Part shown: piece after piece, positions 37,706-46,630 of the stretch
How the letters are laid out: each line of letters begins with the position of its first letter
Position numbering within the stretch: the stretch's first letter is position 1
Source: an uncultured Pelagibacteraceae bacterium
GTDB taxonomy: Bacteria; Pseudomonadota; Alphaproteobacteria; Pelagibacterales; Pelagibacteraceae
DNA length: 64,000 nt
Direction: 5' to 3'
Assembly: GCA_902540235.1 (NCBI GenBank)
Contig: CACBLI010000004.1
Span: forward strand, 49,980-113,979
Translations under genes and position numbers: made by a program
Notes under the pieces: generated by a model
The model's input: only the letters and a program-made list of their open reading frames with translations
Databases searched by the model: none
What the model was told of the DNA's origin: nothing

Positions 37706-38397
37706 CCACTATGAATAGAAACTATTCCTCCAGATAAATTTCTATATGTGCATTTTTTAAAATTATTCTTAATCATTAATTCTATTAATTCCTCTTGATT
37801 TAAAAAATTTTCAATACTTTTTATTAAATATTCATAAGGCTGCTTTTCACCAACAACCAATTTTCCCAGAGTTGGTATAAGTTTAGAGTAATTTTTGTAA
37901 ATTTTTTCAAAGTTAGTGTTTTGAATTTTCGAAAATTCTAAGCATAAAAAACGTCCTCCAGGTTTTAAAACTCTATAAGCCTCAGATAGTGCTTTACTTA
38001 TTTTTGCAGTGTTCCTTAAACCAAAGCTTATTGTATAAAAGTCGAATAGATCGTCTGACAACGGGATATTTTCTGCTCGTGAAATAATCCAATTTATATT
38101 TTTAAATTTTGATAATTTTTCTTTTCCTTTACTGATCATTCCCCTGTTTGGATCAACACATGTCACTTGAGAGGACTCATTAACATTTTTAAGAAAGAGT
38201 TCGGCAATATCTCCTGTGCCACATGCAACATCAATCAAATTTTGATTTGATGATGGATTCATCATATTAATTAGATTTTTTTTCCACAATCTATGAACAC
38301 CTAATGACATAAAATCATTCATTAGATCATAGCGATCATAAACTTGATCAAAAACATTTTGGACTAGCCCTTTTTTATTTTGTAGATATTGTTGCAT
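37693..38397 (-). CDS. ubiE: UbiE, demethylmenaquinol/ubiquinone C-methyltransferase
   Basis: SAM-dependent methylase that C-methylates the benzoquinol ring on the ubiquinone pathway. The 234 residues have the class-I SAM loop LIDVACGTGDIAELFL (about 56-71), YDRYDLMNDFMSLGVHRLWK near the N-terminus, and the UbiE signatures ISFGLRNTAKISKALSEAYRVLKPGG (in parts) near 125-155. It is the first gene of the ubiE-ubiB-coaBC-dut run and is divergent from mutM with a 32-bp gap that must hold both promoters. Confidence 0.95.
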   Translation of the reverse strand: MQQYLQNKKGLVQNVFDQVYDRYDLMNDFMSLGVHRLWKKNLINMMNPSSNQNLIDVACGTGDIAELFLKNVNESSQVTCVDPNRGMISKGKEKLSKFKNINWIISRAENIPLSDDLFDFYTISFGLRNTAKISKALSEAYRVLKPGGRFLCLEFSKIQNTNFEKIYKNYSKLIPTLGKLVVGEKQPYEYLIKSIENFLNQEELIELMIKNNFKKCTYRNLSGGIVSIHSGWKI

Positions 38398-38429
38398 AAT
38401 TCAAAAATATATATTCAATATAATAATAA

Positions 38430-39296
38430 ATGCCAGAATTACCAGAAGTAGAAATAGTACGACAATCATTAAATAAAAAAATTAAACAAAAAATGGTCAA
38501 AAAAGTATTAATTAGAAATAGGAATCTGAGACTTAAGATTCCACTAAATTTTGCTAAATACCTTGTTGGAAAAAAAATAATAGAAGTTAAAAGATTTTCC
38601 AAATATATTATTATCTGCCTATCAAATCGTAGCTTTTGTCTATTACATCTAGGTATGTCAGGAACAATTCATCTAGTTGAGAATTATAAAAATAGTTTAG
38701 TGACAAATACTAGTTTTTATAATTCACCTCTATTACCAAAAAAACATAATCATGTAGAGATTTTTTTTGATAATTTTAAAATTGTCTATAATGATCCTAG
38801 AAGATTTGGATTTTTTGAGATTGCTGAAGATATAAAAATTTTAGAAGAGAGATTTTCAAAACTTGGACCTGAACCTTTACAAAATAAATTTAACGTAAAG
38901 TATGTTTTTTCTTTTTTTAAGGGAAAAAAAAAGAATATTAAGAATTTTTTATTAGATCAATTTTTTGTATCTGGTATAGGCAATATATATGCAAGTGAAA
39001 TTTTATTTTTGAGTAATATAAATCCAGAAAAAAAAGTATCTCTATTAAATAAAAAGGATTGTGAAAAACTAATATTAAACTCTAAAAAGGTTTTGATTAA
39101 TGCAATTAAGCAAGGAGGATCAAGTATTAGGGATTTTAAAAATACAGATGGTAAATCAGGAAATTTTCAAAAAAATTTTAAAGTTTATGAGAGAAATGGA
39201 TTAAAGTGTAAGCGATCTTATTGTAAAGGGGTAATTCAGAAAAAAAAAATTTCTAATAGGTCCTCTTTTTTTTGTAATATCTGTCAAAAATTATAA
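38430..39296 (+). CDS. mutM: MutM (Fpg), formamidopyrimidine-DNA glycosylase
   Basis: Base-excision-repair glycosylase/lyase that removes 8-oxoguanine and FaPy lesions. The 288-residue protein starts MPELPEVEIV, providing the catalytic Pro2 and Glu3. It also has the H2TH segment with VSGIGNIYASEILF (about 185-198) and the C-terminal zinc finger CKRSYC...CNIC (about 266-285). Length is standard. Its position divergent to ubiE is typical for Alphaproteobacteria. Confidence 0.97.
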   Translation: MPELPEVEIVRQSLNKKIKQKMVKKVLIRNRNLRLKIPLNFAKYLVGKKIIEVKRFSKYIIICLSNRSFCLLHLGMSGTIHLVENYKNSLVTNTSFYNSPLLPKKHNHVEIFFDNFKIVYNDPRRFGFFEIAEDIKILEERFSKLGPEPLQNKFNVKYVFSFFKGKKKNIKNFLLDQFFVSGIGNIYASEILFLSNINPEKKVSLLNKKDCEKLILNSKKVLINAIKQGGSSIRDFKNTDGKSGNFQKNFKVYERNGLKCKRSYCKGVIQKKKISNRSSFFCNICQKL

Positions 39297-39342
39297 TTAT
39301 TTCATTGACCAAAATTAATTCTCAAGCTATACCCCTGCGCTT

Positions 39343-39603
39343 ATGGCTAACACAAAATCAGCGATTAAAAGGATTAGAAAAATCTCAAGACAAACCGCAG
39401 TCAATAGAGCTAGAAAAAGCAGATATAAGAATGCATTAAAAAAGATGAAACTTTTAATTGATAGTAAAAAAAAATCAGAAGCACTTAAATTCTTACCCAA
39501 GTTGAATTCAGAATTAATGAAAATTGCTAAAACTGGCATAATAAAAAAACAAAACGCTTCAAGAAACGTTTCAAGAATATCAAAAAAAATTAATTTAATT
39601 TAA
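39343..39603 (+). CDS. rpsT: Ribosomal protein S20
   Basis: 16S-binding protein of the small subunit. The 86 residues begin MANTKSAIKRIRKISRQTAVN, the canonical S20 N-terminus, and are rich in Lys/Arg. It is a single gene between mutM and dnaA, a common alphaproteobacterial position. The preceding 46 bp separate it from mutM. Confidence 0.96.
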   Translation: MANTKSAIKRIRKISRQTAVNRARKSRYKNALKKMKLLIDSKKKSEALKFLPKLNSELMKIAKTGIIKKQNASRNVSRISKKINLI

Positions 39604-39874
39604 TTTGTATATTGCTGGTTGATTCAACTTAAGGCATACACCCTATATATGTTTTAATTTTATTAATTCACAAGATTTTGATTTAGTAAATTTCTAATAT
39701 ATTTTTTCTAAAAATCGATTTTGTAAATTCTGATACATAAAAAATTTTTTTGTCAAAGAATATTTTCTAATAGATAAAAAAAAACACAATCCTAGATTTT
39801 ATTTTTTTGATTTTTTTTTTAATTATTTGTTGCAATAAACTTATGAATGGTTGTAACTAATATTTCCTCAAAAA
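39604..39874. other. A+T-rich 271-bp gap before dnaA
   Basis: The longest gene-free interval in the window. It is nearly all A/T with runs of T up to ten. A perfect 12-bp palindrome AAAATCGATTTT is at 39711-39722. One DnaA-box-like word (TAATTCACA, one mismatch to TTATTCACA) lies near 39663-39671. No cluster of perfect DnaA boxes was seen, so an origin cannot be assigned. It must contain the dnaA promoter; no convincing -35/-10 pair stands out from the background. Confidence 0.5.
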
Positions 39875-41293
39875 ATGAATAATACGTTTACAGAAAATAA
39901 GTTATCTAATTTAAAATCTGAAAAATTGGATTGGGAAATAGTTCGAGCAGATATGAAAAATAAATTAGGTGTAGATATTTATGAAAGTTGGCTTAAAAAA
40001 ATTGTTTTCGTAGAGGAATTTCATAATTACGTTTTATTATCAGTCCCTACAAGATTTATAAGAGATTGGATTACATCTAGGTATTTAGATCAAATTCTAC
40101 AGTCATTAAAAAATCATAAAAGAGAAATAATTAGAATAGAGTTTAAAATTGATTCTCAAAATTTAAAAAATCAGCAAGGAGATGAAAACTTAAATCAATT
40201 AAAAAAAAAAGAAAATATCTCTTTTATAAGAGAATCTTCACTTCAATATAATCGAATTGACCCAAATAAAACATTTGAAAATTTTGTAACAGGATCTAGT
40301 AACAAGCTAGCTTTCGAAGCTTCACTAAAAGTTTCAGAAAATGTTTCAAACTACAATCCCCTTTATATTTATGGAGGTGTTGGGATGGGTAAAACGCATC
40401 TTTTAAACTCTATTGGTTTTGAATTAAAAAAAAATAACACAGTAATGTTCATTTCAGCAGAAAGATTTATGTATCAATTTGTTAAGTCAATAAAATCTAA
40501 TGATATGGTAAAATTCAAAGAATATTTCAGAAATACTAATGTCCTGTTGATTGACGATATACAGTTTATGAATGGTAAAGAAGCAATGCAAGAGGAGTTT
40601 TTTCACACATTTAATGCTTTAAAGGAAAAAGGATCAAAAATCATTGTTTCTGCAGATAGGCCGCCAAATAGATTATCAAGAATTCAAGAGAGAATTAAAT
40701 CCAGGTTTTCCGGAGGTTTAGTTGTTGATATACAAAAGCCAGATTATGAGCTAAGAAAAAAAATTGTTTCAAAAAAAATTGAGGAGTTTAATAATTTATA
40801 TTCTGATGGAGTAAAAATTTCTAAAGAAATAGAGGATTTTATTAGTAAAGAAATTACAGCTAGCATAAGAGAGTTAGTTGGAGCAATAAATAGAATTTTC
40901 TCTTTTTCAAGAATATATACTAAAGCTCCAAATCTTTCAGAGTCTAAGGTCATTTTAAAAGACTTGTTAAATCTCAATGAGAACAAAGTCACAATAGATC
41001 TTATACAGACGTTAGTTTGTAAATTTTTTAAAATTAGTAAAAACGAAATGTTATCATCCAGAAGATCTAGATATTTAGTAAGACCTAGACAAATAGGAAT
41101 TTACTTAACAAAAATTTTGACAGCAAAATCACTTCCTGAGATTGGAAGAGAATTCTCAAATAGAGATCATACAACGATAATTCACTCTGTTAAGACTATT
41201 GAAAAATTGAAGGAGAAAGATCCAACGATGGTAGAGAATATAAATAAATTAAAAAATCAAATATTATATAATAATACAGAAGATGAAATTTAA
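39875..41293 (+). CDS. dnaA: DnaA, replication initiator
   Basis: AAA+ protein that binds DnaA boxes and opens the origin. The 472 residues contain domain I (about 1-85, with YESWLKKIVF), a short linker, the AAA+ domain with GGVGMGKTHLL (about 167-177), Walker B in VLLIDDIQFM, and the C-terminal DNA-binding domain with the signature SNRDHTTIIHSVKTI (about 428-442). It overlaps dnaN by 11 nt, giving a dnaA-dnaN pair. Confidence 0.97.
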   Translation: MNNTFTENKLSNLKSEKLDWEIVRADMKNKLGVDIYESWLKKIVFVEEFHNYVLLSVPTRFIRDWITSRYLDQILQSLKNHKREIIRIEFKIDSQNLKNQQGDENLNQLKKKENISFIRESSLQYNRIDPNKTFENFVTGSSNKLAFEASLKVSENVSNYNPLYIYGGVGMGKTHLLNSIGFELKKNNTVMFISAERFMYQFVKSIKSNDMVKFKEYFRNTNVLLIDDIQFMNGKEAMQEEFFHTFNALKEKGSKIIVSADRPPNRLSRIQERIKSRFSGGLVVDIQKPDYELRKKIVSKKIEEFNNLYSDGVKISKEIEDFISKEITASIRELVGAINRIFSFSRIYTKAPNLSESKVILKDLLNLNENKVTIDLIQTLVCKFFKISKNEMLSSRRSRYLVRPRQIGIYLTKILTAKSLPEIGREFSNRDHTTIIHSVKTIEKLKEKDPTMVENINKLKNQILYNNTEDEI

Positions 41294-42401
41294 TGTAAAT
41301 CAACAAGATTTTCAGCAAGCTTTGAATTATTGTCAAGGGGTAATAGAAAAAAGGAGCACACTTCCAATCTTATCAAACATACTTTTGAATGCTCAAAGTT
41401 CAAATCTCACAGTAACGGCTACAGATTTAGATTTGATATTTATTCACCAGATAAAAAATGTCGAAGTTTTAGAGGAAGGAACAACCACAACAACTTCGTC
41501 CACATTGTATGATATTGTAAGAAAACTTTCTTCTGGAAAAAAAATTAATCTAACCCTTAATGAAAATGAAAAGAGTAAATTAAACTTGCAGTCAGAAAAA
41601 TCTAATTTTAACCTTAATTGTATGAGTGCCTCAGAATTCCCAGTAACTGGAGAGGATTTTAATCAAGATGTTTTTATTATCAAATCTAAACAACTTCTCA
41701 AGCTTTTAAATAAATGTAAATTTTCTATTTCAAATGATGAAACGAGACATTATTTAAGTGGTATTTATATCCATAAAACAGAATTTGAAGATAAAAATTA
41801 TTTAACAGCAGCGGCAACCGATAGTCATAGAATGTCAATATCTAAAATTAGATTAGATAAAGATATAGCTTTCGAACCTATAATATTACCAAAAAAAACT
41901 ATTTTTCAACTATGCTCTTTATTAGATAATTATGATGGTGATGTTAAAATTTCTAATGTTAAATCAAAGATTAAATTTGAGTTAAATAATAGTATTTTAA
42001 TATCAAAGCTAATTGATGGAAAATTTCCTAATTATATACAGGTCATACCAAAAAATAATCAAAAAAAGTTAGAAATAGACTTAAAACTTTTTTTAAATTC
42101 AGTTGATAGAGTAGCCTCAGTTTCATTGGACAAAAAAGATGGAGTAAAATTTAGTTTAGAAAAAGATATTTTAAATTTATCAGTAAATAATACAAATAGT
42201 GGAGATGGCAAAGAAACATTATCTGTAAAATTTGATCATGACTTAGAAATAAGTTTTAATTCGAGATACTTGATTGATATTGCATCACAATTAGATGGAG
42301 AAAAAGTTGAAATATATTTTAATGATAGTGGCTCGCCTGCATTGATTAAAGATCCTGGAGATTTTAATAGTATATTTGTCGTTATGCCAATGAAAGGCTA
42401 A
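41283..42401 (+). CDS. dnaN: DNA polymerase III sliding clamp (beta subunit)
   Basis: Ring-shaped processivity clamp. The 372 residues match the family in length and in motifs: the N-terminal segment EKRSTLPILSNILLNA, TATDLDLIF, TAAATDSHRMSI near 175-187 and the extreme C-terminal FVVMPMKG (usual VVMPMRL). Three repeated clamp domains are expected. It overlaps dnaA at its start and is convergent with plsC by 4 nt, so recF does not follow as it does in many bacteria. Confidence 0.96.
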   Translation: MKFNVNQQDFQQALNYCQGVIEKRSTLPILSNILLNAQSSNLTVTATDLDLIFIHQIKNVEVLEEGTTTTTSSTLYDIVRKLSSGKKINLTLNENEKSKLNLQSEKSNFNLNCMSASEFPVTGEDFNQDVFIIKSKQLLKLLNKCKFSISNDETRHYLSGIYIHKTEFEDKNYLTAAATDSHRMSISKIRLDKDIAFEPIILPKKTIFQLCSLLDNYDGDVKISNVKSKIKFELNNSILISKLIDGKFPNYIQVIPKNNQKKLEIDLKLFLNSVDRVASVSLDKKDGVKFSLEKDILNLSVNNTNSGDGKETLSVKFDHDLEISFNSRYLIDIASQLDGEKVEIYFNDSGSPALIKDPGDFNSIFVVMPMKG

Positions 42402-43099
42402 GATAGTAAATCGAGCTCGGAATAAATACAGTTTTCTAGATTTTTTAGAAACTCATCTTTAGACATACCGGGGTGTATAGGTTTTAAAATTGAAATTGTT
42501 ATTGTTCTTTTATTATTCTTAATTCCTCTCTTTGGCCACACATATCCTGAATTGATTGCAACTGGTTGGCATGTAATTTCTAATTTATCATAAATTCTAG
42601 ATACACCTTTCTTAAAAGACGGACGTTCATCTGGTAAAACCCTCGTACCTTGTGGAAAGATTATTAAGGGTCTTTCAGAATTCATTAATTTTTCAGAAAT
42701 ATTTCCAAAAAAATCTAAATTATCTTTAGAAACTTTGTTTCTTTTAATTGAAATACATCCAATCTTTTTTAAATACCAACCAAAAATAGGAATATAAGTC
42801 AGTTCTTTTTTTAGAATAAAAATTGGAGAATTAAATATAGTCTGTAAGTAAAAAGTTTCAAACATAGACTGATGAGATGCAGCTATAAAAAACCTTTCAT
42901 TCTTGATAATATTTTCTTTACCCTTTATCTCAATTTTGGTATTCAAAAAATATCTTAGACAAATACCTGTCCAATAACCCATTATTTTGCCACCAAATAA
43001 AGCAATTTTTTGAGGAAAAAAAAAGGATGGTAAAAAGATTAATGAGATAATTAATATTCCACTGAAAAAGCAAGTTGAAAATAAAAAGTTTCTAATCAT
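42398..43099 (-). CDS. 1-acyl-sn-glycerol-3-phosphate acyltransferase (PlsC family)
   Basis: Makes phosphatidic acid by acylating lysophosphatidate at the inner membrane. The 233 residues have an N-terminal hydrophobic helix (about 5-28). The conserved acyltransferase block is HQSMFETFYL (HxxxxD-type motif with Glu in place of Asp at position 5, about 77-86), followed by FIFPQGTR (about 145-152, the FPEGTR motif with Gln for Glu). These two substitutions are seen in some alphaproteobacterial members, but they lower certainty about substrate. It lies 10 nt after lysA and may be co-transcribed with it. Confidence 0.85.
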   Translation of the reverse strand: MIRNFLFSTCFFSGILIISLIFLPSFFFPQKIALFGGKIMGYWTGICLRYFLNTKIEIKGKENIIKNERFFIAASHQSMFETFYLQTIFNSPIFILKKELTYIPIFGWYLKKIGCISIKRNKVSKDNLDFFGNISEKLMNSERPLIIFPQGTRVLPDERPSFKKGVSRIYDKLEITCQPVAINSGYVWPKRGIKNNKRTITISILKPIHPGMSKDEFLKNLENCIYSELDLLS

Positions 43100-43109
43100 C
43101 TTTCAAAAG

Positions 43110-44324
43110 CTAAATAAAATCTTTATGCCTTTGTCTCTTTTTAATAACTTTAATTTTAGATCCCTTTATCAGTAATTCAATTGGTTTTGGCCTCAAATTA
43201 TAATTTGAACTTAGAGACATACCGTATGCACCCACATCACATACAACTACTATCTCATTTTCTCTTAATTCTTGAAATTTTTTTAAATTTAAAAAACTAT
43301 CTGTGCTCTCACAGATTGGTCCAACGAATTCGTGATTTTCATTAGATATTTTATTGTTCTTTAATGAGGGCATTATCCTATGAATTGCCCCATATAAAGC
43401 TGGCCTTATTAAATCATTCATTGCAGCATCTAAAATAATAAAGTTTTTCTTTCCACTTTTTTTAATATAAATTATTTTACTAATTAAGGTACCAGTGTTT
43501 CCTATGATAGACCTGCCAGGTTCAAATATAATTTTGGACTTGTATTTATTTAAAAATTTTTTAATTACTAATTGGTACTTTTTATAATCTAAACTTTTTT
43601 GTTTATTATCATAGGAAATTCCCATACCGCCCCCAAGATCGATAAACTCAAATCTATATTTAATTTTTTCAAGTATTTTGGCTATAGATTTAAGCATTTT
43701 TTCATAAGGTTTGTGATCAAGAATTTGACTCCCAATATGAACACTTAAACATTTTAATTCAATATTTTTGGAATTTTTATAATTATTTATAAGTTTAATA
43801 AAAGTTTTGCTATCAACTCCAAATTTATTTTCTTTTTTACCAGTGGAGATTTGACTTAAAGTTTTAGCATCAGTGTTGGGATTTAATCTAATACCAATTT
43901 GTATTCTTTTTTTTTTTAATTTTGCAATTTTTTCAATTTGTTTAATTTCACTTTCTGACTCAGCATTAATCAAAAATATATTTTTATTAATAGCATATTT
44001 AATTTCATCAAAGGTTTTGCCAACTCCAGAAAAGACTATTTTTTTCGGGTTAATTCCAGCTTTAATAGCCATCATTAATTCTCCCATGGATACTACATCT
44101 GCGCCAAGACCAAATTTTTTAATTTCTTTAATTAAATTAACATTAGTATTAGATTTAACCGCAAAGCATATCAGTGGAGAAAAAGATCTAAAACTGTTTT
44201 TGAAATTATTGATATTTTTTTTTAATTCTGAGTAAGAATAACAATATGTGGGGGTTCCATATTTCTTAGCTATATAATCAACTTTCACATTTTCAATAGT
44301 GAGTTTTTTTTTCAAATATTTCAT
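43110..44324 (-). CDS. lysA: Diaminopimelate decarboxylase
   Basis: PLP enzyme for the last step of lysine biosynthesis, also drawing on the DAP pool used in peptidoglycan. The 404 residues of the alanine-racemase-like fold include the PLP Lys in CFAVKSNTN (about 57), the glycine loop LGGGMGISY (about 232), EPGRSIIGNTG and CESTDSF with VGAYGMSLSSNYN at the C-terminus. It begins in a TAATG overlap with the small lptM gene. The argH-lptM-lysA order is conserved in Proteobacteria. Confidence 0.96.
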   Translation of the reverse strand: MKYLKKKLTIENVKVDYIAKKYGTPTYCYSYSELKKNINNFKNSFRSFSPLICFAVKSNTNVNLIKEIKKFGLGADVVSMGELMMAIKAGINPKKIVFSGVGKTFDEIKYAINKNIFLINAESESEIKQIEKIAKLKKKRIQIGIRLNPNTDAKTLSQISTGKKENKFGVDSKTFIKLINNYKNSKNIELKCLSVHIGSQILDHKPYEKMLKSIAKILEKIKYRFEFIDLGGGMGISYDNKQKSLDYKKYQLVIKKFLNKYKSKIIFEPGRSIIGNTGTLISKIIYIKKSGKKNFIILDAAMNDLIRPALYGAIHRIMPSLKNNKISNENHEFVGPICESTDSFLNLKKFQELRENEIVVVCDVGAYGMSLSSNYNLRPKPIELLIKGSKIKVIKKRQRHKDFI

Positions 44325-44455
44325 TAGGATGTTTTAATAATTTTATTTTGAATTATTGATATATCTAAGGATCCTTTATATTCCGGGTCACCTTTCTTTC
44401 CACATGAAATTAAAAAAGTTATGAATATTAAAGTTAGAAATAATTTTTTTTTCAT
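44324..44455 (-). CDS. lptM: LptM-like small lipoprotein (43 aa)
   Basis: An open frame of 43 codons between argH and lysA. The product has a Lys-rich start, a hydrophobic signal (5-16), the lipobox LISC (Cys18) and then CGKKGDPEYKG, matching the CGxKGPL signature of YifL/LptM. In E. coli, LptM assists disulfide maturation of the LptD translocon; the same role is inferred. It overlaps the argH stop by 4 nt (ATGA) and the lysA start by 1 nt (TAATG), showing translational coupling. Too short for most gene finders. Confidence 0.85.
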   Translation of the reverse strand: MKKKLFLTLIFITFLISCGKKGDPEYKGSLDISIIQNKIIKTS

Positions 44456-45843
44456 TTTTGTTTTTTATAGTTCATTATCATTTTTTTTATATTTACAAAA
44501 GATGTTCCACCATACGATTTTTTTGTTTTTACTGAGTTTTTCAAATCAAATACTTTTAAAACATCTTTTGTTAGTATTGGCTCAATCATTCTTAATTCTT
44601 CTAGAGTTAATTCATTGAGCCCCTTTTTTTTCTTTTCTGCAAAATTAACTATTTTTGCAGTTTTCTGATAAGCTTTCCTAAAAGGCATTGAGTGATTTGT
44701 AACAAGATAATCAGCTAAATCTGTAGCGGTAATATAACCATAACTTGCAAGTTCCAACATTCTCTTCTTGTTAGGGCTTAAGTTTTTGAGAATTTGATCA
44801 AATATTTTTAAACAATCTGATAATGTATCAAAAGATTTAAAAATTATTTCTTTATCATCCTGAAGATCTTTAAAATAGGACAATGGTAAGCCCTTTAAAA
44901 TTGTAAGCATAGCAAAGAGATTTCCATAAGAAAGCCCTGATTTTCCTCTAATAAATTCTAAAAGATCTGGATTTTTCTTTTGAGGCATTATTGATGAGCC
45001 TGTAACAACTTTATCAGATAAATTTATTAGCTTGAACCCGTCTGAGTTCCATATAATTAGCTCCTCGGCAATTCTAGAAATATGCATAGAGCAGATAGAT
45101 ACACTAAATAAAAAATCTAAAACGAAATCTCTGTCAGAAACTGTATCGATTGAGTTTTTTGTTGGCCTCTTAAAGCCCAATTTTCTTGAAGTGTAATTTC
45201 TATCGATATTAAAAGATGTTCCTGTAAGCGCAGCAGCACCTAATGGATTTTCACTCAAACTTTCTAAATTATTAGAAAATCTTTTTTTATCTCTCTCAAA
45301 CATTTCAATACAAGCCATTATGTAATGTGCAAATGAAATTGCCTGAGCATTTTTGAGATGTGTGAAACCAGGCATGATAGTATCTATATTTTTTTCAGCT
45401 AACTTTAATGAACTTTTAATTATGCTATCTATTTTAGTCATAATTTTTATTGAGGCAGATCTCATCCAAATTTTGAAATCCGTAATTACCTGATCATTTC
45501 TTGATCTTGCTATATGTAGATAACCTGCATCATCTCCAATAATTTGAAAAAGTCTTTTTTCAATATTTAAATGGATATCTTCGTATCTCTCATTAAATTG
45601 GAATTTTTTTTTTGTAATTTCTTTTTCAATCTTATTAAGGCCATAAACAATTTTATTCTTAATTTTAAAAGAAATTATCTTTTGCCTAAATAACATTTCT
45701 ACGTGTACTATAGATGCAGCTATATCCTCTCTGTAAAGTCTTTTATCTATATTTATAGAACTACCAGCTTTTTGAAAAATTGATGAGGTATTTGACTTGA
45801 TTCTAGCGCCCCATATTGCCTGGTTGTTTTTATTTTTTGTCAT
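44452..45843 (-). CDS. argH: Argininosuccinate lyase
   Basis: Cleaves argininosuccinate to arginine and fumarate. The 463 residues have the family signature GSSIMPQKKNPD (about 279-290, the catalytic Ser loop), HIARSRNDQVITDFKIWMR near 112-130 and GFTHLKNAQAISFAHY (usual TH...QPI/V). The normal length is 455-465. It is the first gene of the argH-lptM-lysA operon and is divergent from a tlpA-like gene with a 24-bp gap, the usual alphaproteobacterial arrangement. Confidence 0.96.
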   Translation of the reverse strand: MTKNKNNQAIWGARIKSNTSSIFQKAGSSINIDKRLYREDIAASIVHVEMLFRQKIISFKIKNKIVYGLNKIEKEITKKKFQFNERYEDIHLNIEKRLFQIIGDDAGYLHIARSRNDQVITDFKIWMRSASIKIMTKIDSIIKSSLKLAEKNIDTIMPGFTHLKNAQAISFAHYIMACIEMFERDKKRFSNNLESLSENPLGAAALTGTSFNIDRNYTSRKLGFKRPTKNSIDTVSDRDFVLDFLFSVSICSMHISRIAEELIIWNSDGFKLINLSDKVVTGSSIMPQKKNPDLLEFIRGKSGLSYGNLFAMLTILKGLPLSYFKDLQDDKEIIFKSFDTLSDCLKIFDQILKNLSPNKKRMLELASYGYITATDLADYLVTNHSMPFRKAYQKTAKIVNFAEKKKKGLNELTLEELRMIEPILTKDVLKVFDLKNSVKTKKSYGGTSFVNIKKMIMNYKKQK

Positions 45844-45867
45844 GATAATTAATTATACCTTTTTAGC

Positions 45868-46377
45868 ATGAGAATTTTAATAATATTTATTTTTTTAATT
45901 TCTAATTCAGCTGCAAACGAGATAACAAGTATTAAAAATCTTGTTATTAACAAAGAATTAAAGAAATATGAAGATTTAACATTCTTCGATTCTAAAAAAG
46001 AGCAGATAAATTTAAAGGATTTTAAAGGAAAATTAATCTTGCTAAATTTTTGGGCGACTTGGTGTGCTCCTTGTAAAGAAGAAATGCCTTCCCTGGATTT
46101 ATTAGATAAAAAAGCTAATTTAGATAATTTAAAGATTTTTCCTATAAATGTTGGTCAAGAGAGTGAAGAAAAAGCTATAAATTTTTTTAATGAACTTAAA
46201 ATTAAAAATTTAGATACATATTTTGACTCACCAATAACTTTGGCTAAAAAATTTGGATTAAGAGGCATACCTACCACAATTTTATTAAATAAAGATGGAC
46301 TTGAGTTTGCAAGAATTGTCGGATCAATAAATTTTGAAAATGAAGAATTTATAAGATGGTTAAGTAATTTTAATTAA
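45868..46377 (+). CDS. TlpA/ResA-type thioredoxin-like protein
   Basis: 169 residues with an N-terminal signal (hydrophobic about 3-14, cleavage plausible after SNSAA), so periplasmic. The thioredoxin fold has the active site Cys66-Ala-Pro-Cys69 in FWATWCAPCKEEMPSLD, and the cis-Pro region RGIPTTILLNKDG near 133-145. Proteins of this type reduce disulfides, often for cytochrome c or Cu-site assembly. Divergent from argH. A relation to DsbB (48414-48908) is possible but these usually act in opposite directions. Confidence 0.85.
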   Translation: MRILIIFIFLISNSAANEITSIKNLVINKELKKYEDLTFFDSKKEQINLKDFKGKLILLNFWATWCAPCKEEMPSLDLLDKKANLDNLKIFPINVGQESEEKAINFFNELKIKNLDTYFDSPITLAKKFGLRGIPTTILLNKDGLEFARIVGSINFENEEFIRWLSNFN

Positions 46378-46577
46378 TTTTTAAAAAAGTACGCAAAAGT
46401 CACCAATGCTATAACAGCAATAAATTGTAACAATACTCTTAACTGCATTAATTTGTTGGAATATTTTTTACTTGATTTGCCTCCTTTAAATAAAGTACCA
46501 ATTCCAAGGATAAGAACTATTCCAACTGCCATTAATAAAATTAATGATATTACTTTTACTAATACTCCAGAAATCAT
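46374..46577 (-). CDS. HIG1-domain small membrane protein
   Basis: 67 residues with two hydrophobic helices (about 8-28 and 47-65) joined by a basic loop carrying KYSNKLMQLRVLLQF, the characteristic HIG_1_N motif. HIG1-domain proteins in mitochondria and Alphaproteobacteria associate with the respiratory supercomplex, notably cytochrome c oxidase; the same is inferred. Convergent with the tlpA-like gene by 4 nt. Confidence 0.8.
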   Translation of the reverse strand: MISGVLVKVISLILLMAVGIVLILGIGTLFKGGKSSKKYSNKLMQLRVLLQFIAVIALVTFAYFFKN

Positions 46578-46630
46578 ATATTAAAAGATTGTAATCTGTT
46601 TTTAAAATAAAAAAACATAAATTATATGAT

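Noticed and set aside
39663..39671. DnaA-box-like word TAATTCACA upstream of dnaA
   Set aside because: A single one-mismatch word in A+T-rich sequence is expected by chance; not listed as an origin.
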